Assembly (NCBI GenBank): GCA_934120265.1
Contig: CAKOTU010000007.1
Coordinates: 1 to 55,773 of the forward strand
DNA length: 55,773 bases
Reading direction: 5' to 3'
Source of the DNA: an uncultured Bacilli bacterium
GTDB taxonomy: Bacteria; Bacillota_I; Bacilli_A; RF39; UBA660
The position numbers and the translations under genes are program-made. The notes beneath the pieces were generated by a model, which ran no database searches, was not told where the DNA came from, and saw only the letters and a program-made list of their open reading frames with translations. This document shows positions 1-7,982 of this stretch, piece after piece. The stretch's first letter is position 1, and every line of letters starts with the position of its first letter.

Positions 1-674
1 CATCATCTGATTATACAGAAACACAAAGTAATACAGGAATAAAAGAAGGCTGTATGAAATTCTACGCATTTAATGATAACGGAGAAGATACAGTAAATTT
101 ATTATTAGATCATAATACAACAGCAACAGTTGCATGGAATTCGAATGAAAGTAATGTTAGTGGTCCAAAGGAAGTATTAACACAATTGAATAATGATACA
201 GCGTTATGGAAAGGAACTATAACACCATCAAATTACATTATGGATCAAACAGGACAAAAAAGTAATGCAAACTATACAATAGATTATAGTGGATATAAAG
301 CAAGATTAATAACGGCGCAGGAAATAGCTAAAATTACAGGAAATGATTCTTGGGATGAAAAGACTGCTACTAGGGATTATTATTTTGATAGTAAAACAAC
401 AACAAGAAGTAATACATGCAAAATTGGAGACACAAGTGGATGTAAGTATGGGTGGTTATATGATAGAACGCATACAAATTGTACAGCATATGGATGTAAA
501 AACAATTCAGATCAAGAAACATCTGGATATTGGACAGCATCTTCTAGTGCTGCCGGTTCTGATCGCACTTGGATTGTATGGAACAATGCAGGTGTGGACT
601 TTGACTACGTTGACAATGACTATGACTATGCTGTTCGTCCAGTAATCACAATATCAAAATCACAATTAAATTAA
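1..674 (+). CDS. Pilin-like protein A with variable C-terminal lectin-like domain (5' truncated)
   Basis: The gene enters from the left edge; the first in-frame codon is at position 3, so the ATG at 54 is internal. The visible residues match the middle and end of the pilin-like genes at 19471 and 26549, including QSNTG-KEGCMKFYAFND, a repeated LDHNTT segment, YGWLYDRT and GYWTASS...VRPVIT. By analogy the missing 5' part would encode a type IV prepilin signal. The C-terminal YWTASS...W...VRPV pattern resembles C-type-lectin/FGE-like (FISUMP, DUF1566-like) domains, which are common at the ends of hypervariable surface proteins. From about 539 the codons shift to C/T endings (28 of 35) with CGT/CGC for Arg, unlike the AGA-rich body. 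Function is inferred as a surface-exposed pilus subunit or tip protein. Certainty is high for family membership and low for ligand. Confidence 0.75.
   Translation, partial: SSDYTETQSNTGIKEGCMKFYAFNDNGEDTVNLLLDHNTTATVAWNSNESNVSGPKEVLTQLNNDTALWKGTITPSNYIMDQTGQKSNANYTIDYSGYKARLITAQEIAKITGNDSWDEKTATRDYYFDSKTTTRSNTCKIGDTSGCKYGWLYDRTHTNCTAYGCKNNSDQETSGYWTASSSAAGSDRTWIVWNNAGVDFDYVDNDYDYAVRPVITISKSQLN
539..674 (+). other. Variable tail of pilin-like gene A
   Basis: About 35 codons after YWTA show a sharp change in base use. Most end in C or T, with many GAC/GAT/TAC codons and CGC/CGT for Arg. The equivalent stretches of genes B and C differ at most surface positions but keep the frame residues W, V and VRPVI. 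Confidence 0.55.
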
Positions 675-682
675 AATCAAAG

Positions 683-705
683 ACAATCCTTTGCGATTGT
701 TTTTT
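683..705 (+). terminator. Rho-independent terminator after pilin-like gene A
   Basis: A six-pair stem ACAATC/GATTGT with a six-base loop is followed by a run of T. Confidence 0.8.
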
Positions 706-734
706 GTTGTGGTAAAATAGATGTGGTGATGGAA

Positions 735-1448
735 ATGCAAAGATATTTCAGTAATAAATTAAAAGATAATAAATTTGAACTTAGAAATGATGATATTTAT
801 CATATAACTCGTGTTATGCGTATGAAAAGTGGAGATAACATTGAGGTTGTTTATGATGAGAATGTATATTTGTGCTGTATAGATTTTGTAAATGGAGATC
901 TTGAAGTAAATGTAATTAAATGTCATGAAAAAAGTGATGAAAAGATAATTGAAAAAGTATTAATCATTCCGCTTTTAAAAGAAACAAAAATGGATTTAAT
1001 TTTACAAAAAGCAACCGAACTTGGAGTAAATAAAATTATTCCAGTTGAAATGGAACGTAGTATTATCAAGTTAAATAAAGAAAAAGAAGATAAAAAAATT
1101 GAAAGATGGATGAGAATAGTAAAAGAAGCTAGCGAGCAATCTATGCGTGTTAACATTCCTATAATAACTGAAGTAAAAAAGATGAATGAATTAGAAAACG
1201 AAACTGGCTTAAAACTAGTTTGTAGTACTAAAGAAAAAGAAAATACTATCAAAATGTTTTTGCAATCACATAAAAGTTATGATAAAATTAATATAGTAAT
1301 TGGACCTGAAGGAGGAATCTCTCCAAAAGAAGAAGAGTACCTAAATAGTATTGGGTTTAAAAGCGTTAGTTTAGGGAAAAATATTATGAGAGTAGAGACA
1401 GTTCCTCTTTATATACTAAGTGTATTAAATTATGAAAATATGGAGTGA
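735..1448 (+). CDS. rsmE: 16S rRNA (uracil1498-N3)-methyltransferase RsmE
   Basis: This 237-aa protein has the RsmE layout: an N-terminal PUA-like part starting MQRYF, then a SPOUT (trefoil-knot) methyltransferase domain. The SAM-binding loop reads IGPEGGIS near residues 189-196 and the end carries LGKNIMRVETVPLY. RsmE methylates U1498 of 16S rRNA in the assembled small subunit. I chose the ATG at 735 because GGTGATGG lies just upstream and family members start MQRYF; an upstream GTG at 723 is in frame but less likely. The stop is TGA, one sign that this organism uses the standard code. The gene overlaps no neighbour and is followed 4 bases later by a membrane-protein gene, so the two are probably cotranscribed. 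Confidence 0.93.
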   Translation: MQRYFSNKLKDNKFELRNDDIYHITRVMRMKSGDNIEVVYDENVYLCCIDFVNGDLEVNVIKCHEKSDEKIIEKVLIIPLLKETKMDLILQKATELGVNKIIPVEMERSIIKLNKEKEDKKIERWMRIVKEASEQSMRVNIPIITEVKKMNELENETGLKLVCSTKEKENTIKMFLQSHKSYDKINIVIGPEGGISPKEEEYLNSIGFKSVSLGKNIMRVETVPLYILSVLNYENME

Positions 1449-1452
1449 TATT

Positions 1453-2124
1453 ATGAATTCATTAATGAATATTATTAATAATTCAACTTTTTATTATGTT
1501 GTAGTCGCATTAGCTTATGTTCTAGTGATTCTTTTTGTTATATTTTTACTTGTTAGAAACAAAAAGAAAAGAATTGAAAAAATGCGAGTAGAAGAAGCAC
1601 ATAAAAAAGATATAGAATCAGTTAATTTAGAGACTGTATTAGATAAGATGCAAGAAGATGTAAATAAAACTAAAGTTGATGAAGTCAAATCTTTTGAAGA
1701 AGAACAAGAAGAAAAAGCTATTATTAGTTATCAAGAGTTATTAAAAGCTGTAAAAAAAGATGTTGATAATGTTACAAAGGTTGAACTTCCAAAAGAAGAA
1801 CCAGAAGTTGCCATAGAAGAAGAACCAGTTCAAATTATACCGGACGAAACCATTGAAAAAACAGATAGTGCTCCTGAAGTAGAAGTTATGGAAGAGAAAG
1901 AAATTAAAAAACCATCAAAATTTCAAAATAGTGAATTTATATCTCCAATATATGGTAGAGTTAATAGTGATGTGAAGTATCCTAAAATACCGGCTTTTAG
2001 AGAAGAAGAACAAAATAATCATGAAGAAGATTTAGAAAAAACAATTGTCTTTGATGCTATTAAAGATGATGATAGTGATGAATTTTTAAAAGCTCTAAAG
2101 GAATTTAGAAATAACTTAGAATAA
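1453..2124 (+). CDS. Hypothetical single-pass membrane protein with acidic cytoplasmic region
   Basis: I do not recognise the family. The 223-aa product starts MNSLMNIINN and has one transmembrane helix at about residues 12-36, followed by a basic stop-transfer stretch (RNKKKRIEK). The rest is long, highly charged and Glu/Lys-rich, probably coiled coil or disordered. A conserved-looking patch, EFISPIYGRV, lies near residue 157, and the C-terminus is acidic. The start at 1453 is preferred over 1432 because GGAGTGAT sits at the right distance from it. The topology is likely a short N-terminus outside and a long tail in the cytoplasm. It lies between rsmE and mtaB, which says nothing firm about its role. 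A scaffold or division-related role is possible but unsupported. Confidence 0.7.
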   Translation: MNSLMNIINNSTFYYVVVALAYVLVILFVIFLLVRNKKKRIEKMRVEEAHKKDIESVNLETVLDKMQEDVNKTKVDEVKSFEEEQEEKAIISYQELLKAVKKDVDNVTKVELPKEEPEVAIEEEPVQIIPDETIEKTDSAPEVEVMEEKEIKKPSKFQNSEFISPIYGRVNSDVKYPKIPAFREEEQNNHEEDLEKTIVFDAIKDDDSDEFLKALKEFRNNLE

Positions 2125-2142
2125 GCTTAGGCTTATTTTTTT
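2120..2142 (+). terminator. Terminator after the membrane-protein gene
   Basis: The stem ATAAGC/GCTTAT with a TTAG loop is followed by T7. It overlaps the stop codon region of the preceding gene. Confidence 0.75.
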
Positions 2143-2157
2143 AAAGGAAGTGGTAAG

Positions 2158-3441
2158 ATGAAATTTTATATATATACATTAGGATGTAAAGTAAATACAT
2201 ATGAGAGTAACGTTATAAGTGATTTATTGAAAGATAAAGGATATAAAGAGGTATCTAATTTAGAGGATGCAGATGTTTATATTATAAATACGTGTACAGT
2301 GACAAATACAGCAGATAATAAGTCGTTGAAAACAATTAGGCAGGCGCATAGAACTAATCCTAACGCTTTAATTGTAGTTTGTGGTTGTATGAGTCAACAC
2401 CGTTCTAAAGATCTAATAGGTATGGAAGGTGTTAGTGTAGTATTAGGAAATAAAAATAAAAGTAAAATAGCTGAATATATTGAAAAATATCAAAAAGATA
2501 AAAAGCAAATAGTTGATATATATGATTTAACAGATGTTCCATTTGAAACAATGAAATTAAATAATTTTGATAAAACAAGAGCGTTTGTTAAAATTCAAGA
2601 CGGATGTAATAACTTTTGTTCTTATTGTATAATTCCTTATACAAGAGGAAATGTTCGTAGTAAAAAGCCAGAAGATGTTCTAGAAGAAATAAAAACTTTA
2701 GTTGATGGTGGACATGAAGAGGTAGTACTAACGGGAATTCATACTGGACACTACGGTTCAGAGTTTGAAGACTATTCTTTTTCTGATCTATTAAAAGATA
2801 TTTTAACAATAAAAGAGTTAAAAAGACTTAGAATATCATCAATAGAAATTACAGAGTTAGATGATGAATTTTTAGATATATTAAAAAATAATAAAGTATT
2901 AGTTGATCATATGCATATACCTTTACAATCTGGTTCAGATAAAATATTAAAATTAATGAATCGTAAGTATGATAAAAAATACTTTATTGATAAGATTGAA
3001 GAAATAAGAAAGATTAGACCATTAATTTCTATAACTACAGATATTATTGTAGGTTTTCCTGGCGAAACAGAAGAATTATTTAATGAAACATTAGAGACAG
3101 TAAGGAAGATAAGATTTAGTAAGATTCATGTTTTTCCATACTCACCACGTGAAGGAACTAAGTCTACACTTATGGATGGCCAAGTAGATGAAGTAACTAA
3201 AAAGAGAAGGGTTAAAACTTTAATTGAACTTAGTAAAGAATTAGAAATAGAATATATGGATAAGTTTATCGGTAAAGAGTTGGAATTTATTCCAGAAGTA
3301 GAACGTGATGGATATTTATTTGGTCACACTGGTAACTATTTATATGTCAAAACTAAAGGATGTAAAGAACTATTACATCAAAGTGTAATGGTAAAAATAG
3401 AAAATACTAATTATCCTTATTCCATTGGAGAGATTATTTAA
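2158..3441 (+). CDS. mtaB: tRNA t6A37 methylthiotransferase MtaB
   Basis: This 427-aa radical-SAM methylthiotransferase converts t6A37 to ms2t6A37 in tRNAs reading ANN codons. The N-terminal UPF0004 domain carries cluster-binding cysteines at TLGCKVN (C10) and NTCTV (C46), with a third in VCGCMSQ. The radical-SAM motif is GCNNFCSYC (C150, C154, C157). A C-terminal TRAM-like region closes the protein. TLGCKVN and the motif spacing fit MtaB (YqeV type) better than MiaB or RimO. The start has a good GGAAGTGG ribosome-binding site. It is followed by its own terminator, so it ends the transcription unit begun at rsmE or upstream. Confidence 0.92.
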   Translation: MKFYIYTLGCKVNTYESNVISDLLKDKGYKEVSNLEDADVYIINTCTVTNTADNKSLKTIRQAHRTNPNALIVVCGCMSQHRSKDLIGMEGVSVVLGNKNKSKIAEYIEKYQKDKKQIVDIYDLTDVPFETMKLNNFDKTRAFVKIQDGCNNFCSYCIIPYTRGNVRSKKPEDVLEEIKTLVDGGHEEVVLTGIHTGHYGSEFEDYSFSDLLKDILTIKELKRLRISSIEITELDDEFLDILKNNKVLVDHMHIPLQSGSDKILKLMNRKYDKKYFIDKIEEIRKIRPLISITTDIIVGFPGETEELFNETLETVRKIRFSKIHVFPYSPREGTKSTLMDGQVDEVTKKRRVKTLIELSKELEIEYMDKFIGKELEFIPEVERDGYLFGHTGNYLYVKTKGCKELLHQSVMVKIENTNYPYSIGEII

Positions 3442-3452
3442 TCTCTTTTTTT
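3428..3452 (+). terminator. Terminator after mtaB
   Basis: Inverted repeat AGAGATT/AATCTCT followed by T7, partly inside the last codons of mtaB. Confidence 0.75.
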
Positions 3453-3497
3453 GTTAACAAAAATCTTTTTATGCATAAACTATATTAGGTGGTTATC

Positions 3498-3863
3498 ATG
3501 GATAAAAAAGAGGAATTTAAAGCTTTTGTTAAAGAAAATCCGAGACTTTTAAAATATGTGAAAAGTGGAGAGATGACATGGCAGAAGTTTTATGAAATGT
3601 ATGATATGTATGGTAAAGATGATAATGTATGGAATGATTATTTAAAAGTAGGGGTTGCAACTGCTGCCGCAACTGCAAGTGCTTTTTCATTTAATGATGT
3701 TATGAATTGGGTAAAAGGAATAAACTTAGATAGTGTTCAAACAGGAATAGGTAATCTTCAAAGGGTGATTGGGATGGTTCAAGATTTAACTAGTAAAGAC
3801 TCTACCGATACCAAAAAAGAGGAGTATAAACCAAGACCTCTTTATAAACATTTTGATGATTAA
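3498..3863 (+). CDS. ylbD: YlbD-like putative coat protein
   Basis: This 121-aa protein starts MDKKEEFKAFVKENP and contains FVKENPRLLKYVKSGEMTWQ, then YEMYDMYGKDD. This matches the YlbD_coat family, described in Bacillus as a putative spore coat protein. The middle has an Ala-rich stretch (VGVATAAATASAFSF) and the end is charged. The start is ATG 3498, with AGGTGG about 6 bases upstream; the GTG at 3489 is in frame but inside that site. It overlaps the next gene, a YlbE-like protein, by one base, and rsmD (ylbH) follows, the same order as in Bacillus. That synteny supports the assignment. Whether it has a coat role here is unknown. Confidence 0.75.
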   Translation: MDKKEEFKAFVKENPRLLKYVKSGEMTWQKFYEMYDMYGKDDNVWNDYLKVGVATAAATASAFSFNDVMNWVKGINLDSVQTGIGNLQRVIGMVQDLTSKDSTDTKKEEYKPRPLYKHFDD

Positions 3864-4084
3864 TGATTTTAAAACTACAATTTATGATTAAAAATAATCC
3901 CAATTATGTTAAATATTTACATGAACACTCTGAGTGGTATAAGATACTAAATCGTAATCCTAGTGCCTTTTCTTTATTTGAAGAAAAAATGAAAGAAGAT
4001 TATAAATTAAGACCAAGTGATAAATTTGAAAGAGTTATTAGTACAATTGATATGTTACAAACAGTTCTTTCAACTTTGAAATAG
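3863..4084 (+). CDS. ylbE: YlbE-like protein
   Basis: This 73-aa protein is close to the usual YlbE length. Key features are YVKYLHEHSEWYKILNRNP, a helix with HSEWYKILNRNP as in YlbE (hPxWYR-LxRNP), and a basic KLRPSDKFER segment before the last helix. The start codon overlaps the ylbD stop (TAATG), indicating translational coupling. Position between ylbD and rsmD follows the Bacillus ylb order. The molecular function of the family is not known. Confidence 0.72.
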   Translation: MILKLQFMIKNNPNYVKYLHEHSEWYKILNRNPSAFSLFEEKMKEDYKLRPSDKFERVISTIDMLQTVLSTLK

Positions 4085-4111
4085 ATGTGGTAAAATGTTG
4101 TTGGTGGTAAT

Positions 4112-4639
4112 ATGCGAATTATTAGTGGCAAATATAAAGGTAGAGAAATTAAGGGTTATAACATAGATGGTACTAGGCCAACAATGGATAGAGTAAAAGA
4201 ATCTTTGTTTGCATCCATCCAAAACTATGTCAAGGGTAGTGTATGCTTAGATTTATTTGCGGGATCTGGTGGACTTGGAATAGAAGCTCTAAGTGAAGGA
4301 GCACTATCTTGCTATTTTGTAGATAATAATAAGATAGTCATTGATACTCTAAGACAAAATCTTACCAAGTTAAAAGTAGAAGAAGAGTACTTTTTAATAA
4401 AAAAAGATTATGTGGAAGCATTAAAAACATTTGATATAAAGTTTGATATTATTTTTTTAGATCCACCATATCATTTAAATATGATGAATAATGCTATTGA
4501 TTTAATAATTAAGAATAATTTATTAAATGATGGTGGAATTATTGTTTGTGAATATGAAGAGGGAACAGTTAATTGTGACTTAAAAGTCTTAAAAGAGAAG
4601 AAATATGGAAGTAAGAATGTTACTATTTTAAAAAAATAG
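4112..4639 (+). CDS. rsmD: 16S rRNA (guanine966-N2)-methyltransferase RsmD
   Basis: The 175-aa product begins MRIISGKYKGREIKG and has the RsmD hallmarks: RPTMDRVKESLFASI, SAM-binding motif LDLFAGSGGLGIEALS (about residues 45-60) and the catalytic DPPYH motif near residue 118. The enzyme methylates N2 of G966 in 16S rRNA, using the 30S assembly intermediate as substrate. GGTGGTAAT precedes the start. It completes the ylbD-ylbE-ylbH block and ends at a terminator, so this is a three-gene unit. Confidence 0.93.
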   Translation: MRIISGKYKGREIKGYNIDGTRPTMDRVKESLFASIQNYVKGSVCLDLFAGSGGLGIEALSEGALSCYFVDNNKIVIDTLRQNLTKLKVEEEYFLIKKDYVEALKTFDIKFDIIFLDPPYHLNMMNNAIDLIIKNNLLNDGGIIVCEYEEGTVNCDLKVLKEKKYGSKNVTILKK

Positions 4640-4651
4640 TAATTTTTTTTT
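4620..4651 (+). terminator. Terminator at the end of rsmD
   Basis: Stem TTACTATT/AATAGTAA with an A/T loop followed by T9, overlapping the rsmD stop. Confidence 0.75.
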
Positions 4652-4707
4652 GTAAAAAAAAGGATATAGCAAAATTTTAGCGAATGTTATAAGTGAGGAG
4701 GGAAAAA

Positions 4708-6777
4708 ATGACAAAGTATCCATTCGTTAAACAAGTAGATTTAAAAGATTGTGCTAGTTGTTGTCTTTTAATGATTATTAAATATTATAATGGGTTTGTC
4801 CCGCTAGAAAAACTAAGGGATATAACAAGGACAACAAAGCTAGGAGTTAATGCTTATAACTTATGTGAAGGTGCCAAAGAAGTTGGATTTGAAGCTGAAT
4901 GTTTAAAAGTAAGTATTGATGATTTAGATAAAAAAGAAATCTTTTTACCTATAATTGCCCATGTTAAAGTGAATAACTACGGTCATTATGTGGTTATTTA
5001 TAAAGTAAATAAAAAGAAGAAATATTTAATTATTGGAGATCCAGCTTCTAAAGTAAAAAAAGTGTCGTTTGAAGAATTTCTTAAAATGTGGAATGGAATT
5101 ATAATAAACTTACACCCTTGTAGAAAAATGCCCATGGAAAATGATAAATCAATTTTTTATTTCATTGTAGAATTACTTAAACCTTTTAAAACTATCTCTA
5201 TTTTCGTTTTCTTGTTATCTGTTCTTGTTATCATTTTTTCGTGTACATCATCTTTATATTTTAAGATAATTTTAGATAATATAAATACTTCGTATAATTA
5301 TCTCTTGTTTATTTTTATTATTTTTTTGATTATTGAAATTATAAAGTTATTAAATACTTACCTCAGAAATAGACTTGTAATTTTTTTAAATCAAAAATTA
5401 GACATGAATATTTCTAGTAATGTTTTTGATAAAATCATTGACCTTCCTTATCAATATTATCGCAATAGAACAACCGGAGAAATAATATCTCGATTTAATG
5501 ATATTAATTTAATTAAAGATACTATTATCAAAATAATAGTTAGCATGTGTACAGATTTACCACTTTTAATTGTTTCACTTATTATTATGTTTCTTATTAG
5601 TTTTAAATTGAGTATAATTTTTACTTCATTTGTTGTTTGTTACATAATCATGGTTATTATTTTTCACCCCTTAACAAATAAAACAATCCATGATTTACAG
5701 TTTCAAAAAGAAGATTATACATCAACCATAGTAGAAGCAGTAGGAGGATTTGAAACAATTAAAAATTTAAATATTGAAAGTAATATAAAAGATAAATTTG
5801 GACTCAAGTATTATAATTTTCTAGAAAAATATTTTAAATTTCAGAGTATGATTAATTTTAAACAACTGTTAAGTGACTTAATACTTGGAGTAAGTATCAT
5901 TATTATAATTTATTATTCATCAGTTCAAATATATGATAATAATTTTACGATGGGTACTTTGATGATGTTTTATACTCTCGCAAATTATTTTATCGATTCT
6001 ATTAAGAATATTTTAAATTTAGATGTTAATTTTAAGGAAGCTATTAATTCACTAAAAAGAGTAGTAGGGCTTTTCATCGATTATAAAGATAGTGGAATTG
6101 TTAATAATTTCAACTTTAAAAAAATTGAAATTTCTAATCTTACATATTCTTATGATAATTGTGAAACTATTCTTGACAACATTAATTTAGAAATAAATAG
6201 AGGAGAAAAAATATTAATAACTGGATCTTCTGGTAGCGGTAAATCAACACTCTTTAAAATATTGATGAAGTATTATGAGATAGATAATAATAAAGTTTTT
6301 GTTGATGATATTGATTATAACTATTTTAGTAAAAAGATTATATCTAGCAGTATCACTTATATAAGTCAAAATGAAATATTATTTTCAGATACACTTTTAA
6401 ATAACTTAAGTGTTTATAAAAAAGATAAGTTAGAAGAAGTAATTAATTTATGTGAAATAGATAAAATCTTGAACAAAAGAAAAATTAATTTAAATTACGT
6501 TGTAGAAGAAAATGGATTTAATTTTTCAGGTGGAGAAAAGCAACGCCTAATATTAGGACGAACTCTACAAAAAGATTTTAAAATTTTACTTATTGATGAA
6601 GGATTAAATCAAATGGATGTAAATTTGGAAAGGAGAATCTTAAAAAGATTATTTTCTAAGTACCATGATAAAACAATAATAATAGTTTCTCATCGTTTAG
6701 ATAATTTAGATTTATACAATCGAAATATAGAAATTAAAGATGGTAAAATAGTGAAGGATGTGAAAAAAAGTGAATAA
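4708..6777 (+). CDS. Bacteriocin-processing ABC exporter with C39 peptidase domain
   Basis: This 689-aa protein has the three-part layout of peptidase-containing ABC transporters (LagD/ComA type), which cut double-glycine leaders and export the mature peptide. The N-terminal C39 domain shows Q9 and C15 in FVKQVDLKDCASCC, H93 in YGHYVV and D111 in GDPAS, so the catalytic residues are present. About six membrane helices lie around residues 150-430. The ATPase domain has Walker A GSSGSGKST (K512), signature FSGGEKQR, Walker B LLIDEG and switch SHR. Walker B is followed by G where most exporters have P or A. The start at 4708 has AGGAGGG upstream. It leads an operon with a short HlyD-like gene and two GG-leader peptides, which strongly supports peptide export. 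Confidence 0.92.
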   Translation: MTKYPFVKQVDLKDCASCCLLMIIKYYNGFVPLEKLRDITRTTKLGVNAYNLCEGAKEVGFEAECLKVSIDDLDKKEIFLPIIAHVKVNNYGHYVVIYKVNKKKKYLIIGDPASKVKKVSFEEFLKMWNGIIINLHPCRKMPMENDKSIFYFIVELLKPFKTISIFVFLLSVLVIIFSCTSSLYFKIILDNINTSYNYLLFIFIIFLIIEIIKLLNTYLRNRLVIFLNQKLDMNISSNVFDKIIDLPYQYYRNRTTGEIISRFNDINLIKDTIIKIIVSMCTDLPLLIVSLIIMFLISFKLSIIFTSFVVCYIIMVIIFHPLTNKTIHDLQFQKEDYTSTIVEAVGGFETIKNLNIESNIKDKFGLKYYNFLEKYFKFQSMINFKQLLSDLILGVSIIIIIYYSSVQIYDNNFTMGTLMMFYTLANYFIDSIKNILNLDVNFKEAINSLKRVVGLFIDYKDSGIVNNFNFKKIEISNLTYSYDNCETILDNINLEINRGEKILITGSSGSGKSTLFKILMKYYEIDNNKVFVDDIDYNYFSKKIISSSITYISQNEILFSDTLLNNLSVYKKDKLEEVINLCEIDKILNKRKINLNYVVEENGFNFSGGEKQRLILGRTLQKDFKILLIDEGLNQMDVNLERRILKRLFSKYHDKTIIIVSHRLDNLDLYNRNIEIKDGKIVKDVKKSE

Positions 6778-7192
6778 GTATCAAGAATTAATATTTAGAA
6801 AGAATCCTCACTGTATTTTCACTACGACAATAATTCTAACTATCATATTATTAACGCTTATTACTATTAGCTGCTTTTATAAATATAATAAATATTATTA
6901 TTTTAATGGAATAAAAAACGAGGAAGGAGGAAATAATTGTGTTAATATCTTGGTTCCGTATGATGAAGTGGATATTATCAAGAATAATGATCTCATTATA
7001 GATAAGAAAAAGGTCAATTTTTCTTATGAAATAACAAATGATTACTATAATAATTCTAATAAAATATATAATAATGTAATAATGCACGTTGATACTAATA
7101 TTGATGATAATGTAGTTAAACTAGTTTTTGAATCTAGTAAAACAACGTTTATGAAAGAAATTATAAATAAAATAAAGAAGGGAATGATATAA
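6770..7192 (+). CDS. Short HlyD-like export accessory protein
   Basis: This 140-aa protein overlaps the exporter gene by 8 bases. It has one N-terminal membrane helix (about residues 16-37) and an extracellular beta-rich segment. The end, LVFESSKTTFMKEIINKIKK, resembles the last strand and helix of HlyD/LcnD-type accessory proteins. Typical members exceed 400 aa and carry a coiled-coil hairpin and lipoyl domains; both are absent here. It may be a reduced adaptor suited to a cell with one membrane. The identification rests mainly on its place in the operon and this C-terminal pattern, so it is moderate. An immunity function is an alternative. Confidence 0.55.
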   Translation: MNKYQELIFRKNPHCIFTTTIILTIILLTLITISCFYKYNKYYYFNGIKNEEGGNNCVNILVPYDEVDIIKNNDLIIDKKKVNFSYEITNDYYNNSNKIYNNVIMHVDTNIDDNVVKLVFESSKTTFMKEIINKIKKGMI

Positions 7193-7332
7193 TGAATAAG
7201 TTAAGAAAAGAAGAAATGTTAAAAATTAACGGTGGTGGATTTAGTTTTGGTTTTTGGGCTTTAATTGGTAGCGGTATTGTTTTTATGGTTGGACTTATAG
7301 ACGGATTCGTTCGTCCACTTAAGTGTAATTAG
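7192..7332 (+). CDS. Double-glycine-leader bacteriocin-like peptide 1
   Basis: A 46-aa ORF whose ATG overlaps the preceding stop by one base. The leader MNKLRKEEMLKINGG matches the class II bacteriocin leader pattern (hydrophobic residues at -4, -7 and -12, GG at -2/-1). Cleavage after G15 would release about 31 residues that are very hydrophobic (GFWALIGSGIVFMVGLIDGF) with a short basic tail ending KCN. Small-residue spacing (GSG, G) suits helix packing as in two-peptide bacteriocins. The neighbouring C39 exporter is the expected processing enzyme. The activity is inferred, not shown. Confidence 0.75.
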   Translation: MNKLRKEEMLKINGGGFSFGFWALIGSGIVFMVGLIDGFVRPLKCN

Positions 7333-7340
7333 GAGGAACT

Positions 7341-7502
7341 ATGAAATTAGAAAAAAATGAAATGTTAGAAATTAATGGTGGAGCTATTTCAGGAACTTTA
7401 TTTAATTCTATTGTAAGAGGAATTACTGCAATGTTAGATTTAGGTAGAAGTTTAGGTTCTGCTATTAGAAGGTTAACTGCCAATCGTTTATGTCAAATAT
7501 AA
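7341..7502 (+). CDS. Double-glycine-leader bacteriocin-like peptide 2
   Basis: A 53-aa ORF 8 bases after peptide 1, with AGGAGG ideally placed. The leader MKLEKNEMLEINGG closely resembles that of peptide 1, so both are likely cut by the same C39 domain. The mature part (about 39 residues after G14) is a cationic amphipathic helix candidate, with RGIT, LDLGRSLGSAIRRL and RL near the end. A hydrophobic partner plus a cationic partner is the usual make-up of class IIb two-peptide bacteriocins. Quorum peptides also use such leaders, but no histidine kinase or response regulator is nearby. Confidence 0.75.
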   Translation: MKLEKNEMLEINGGAISGTLFNSIVRGITAMLDLGRSLGSAIRRLTANRLCQI

Positions 7503-7654
7503 TAAATTTTATAGAAAAGAATAAAATAATTTTATTAATCTTATTGTTTATTCTTTTAATACCAATTATAGAGCCAATTGTAGAAGTACTTGGTAAAATT
7601 ATATTTTATCTTGGCAAATACGTAGGTACTTTTACAAGAAAAATAATGATTTAA
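7490..7654 (+). CDS. Small membrane peptide, candidate immunity protein
   Basis: A 54-aa ORF starting inside the 3' end of peptide 2 (13-base overlap, different frame). It has a strong hydrophobic segment (IILLILLFILLIPIIEPI, about residues 13-30), a second weaker one, and a basic C-terminus (FTRKIMI). It has no GG leader. Size, position after the peptide genes and hydrophobicity match bacteriocin immunity proteins, but no family is recognised. The start has no clear ribosome-binding site, so translation may depend on coupling. Confidence 0.5.
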   Translation: MSNIINFIEKNKIILLILLFILLIPIIEPIVEVLGKIIFYLGKYVGTFTRKIMI

Positions 7655-7655
7655 C

Positions 7656-7687
7656 TAAAAAAGTGGTTTTTTATGCCACTTTTTTTG
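7656..7687 (+). terminator. Terminator of the bacteriocin operon
   Basis: Stem AAAAGTGG/CCACTTTT with a T-rich loop followed by T6, directly after the last small ORF. Confidence 0.85.
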
Positions 7688-7726
7688 TAAATTGTTAAGT
7701 AAAATAACGATTAAATAAAATTTTTC

Positions 7727-7755
7727 TTGTAATAAATAATAATTGGTGTTATAAT
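7727..7755 (+). promoter_or_regulatory. Sigma-70-type promoter of rpsU
   Basis: TTGTAA and TATAAT are separated by 17 bases, ending 28 bases before the rpsU start. Confidence 0.65.
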
Positions 7756-7783
7756 ATTGACAGTCAAGAAGGGAGGGATATAG

Positions 7784-7981
7784 ATGTCTACAGTAGTAGT
7801 AAAGAACGGAAACGTTGAAGGTGCATTACGTACTATGAAACAAAAAAATATGAGAGACGGCCTCCTAAAAGCAGTTAGAGAAAGAAACGAAGGTTATATG
7901 AAACCAGGCGTTAAAAGAAGATTAGCTAAAAAAGAAGCAATCCGTAATAGTCGTAAAAGAAATAGAGAAAGAGATTATTAG
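7784..7981 (+). CDS. rpsU: 30S ribosomal protein S21
   Basis: This 65-aa basic protein begins MSTVVVKNGNVEGALRTMK and has the typical S21 helix YMKPGVKRRLAKKEAIRN, ending in a basic tail. Length is close to the usual 58-70 aa. GGGAGGGAT precedes the start. S21 sits on the 30S platform near the 3' end of 16S rRNA. It is followed by yqeY, the standard Bacilli neighbour, with a terminator between them that probably limits yqeY expression. Confidence 0.95.
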   Translation: MSTVVVKNGNVEGALRTMKQKNMRDGLLKAVRERNEGYMKPGVKRRLAKKEAIRNSRKRNRERDY

Positions 7982-7982
7982 T

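Noticed and set aside
54..674. ATG at 54 as the real start of pilin-like gene A
   Set aside because: The frame is open to the left edge and the upstream residues match genes B and C, so the gene begins outside the window.
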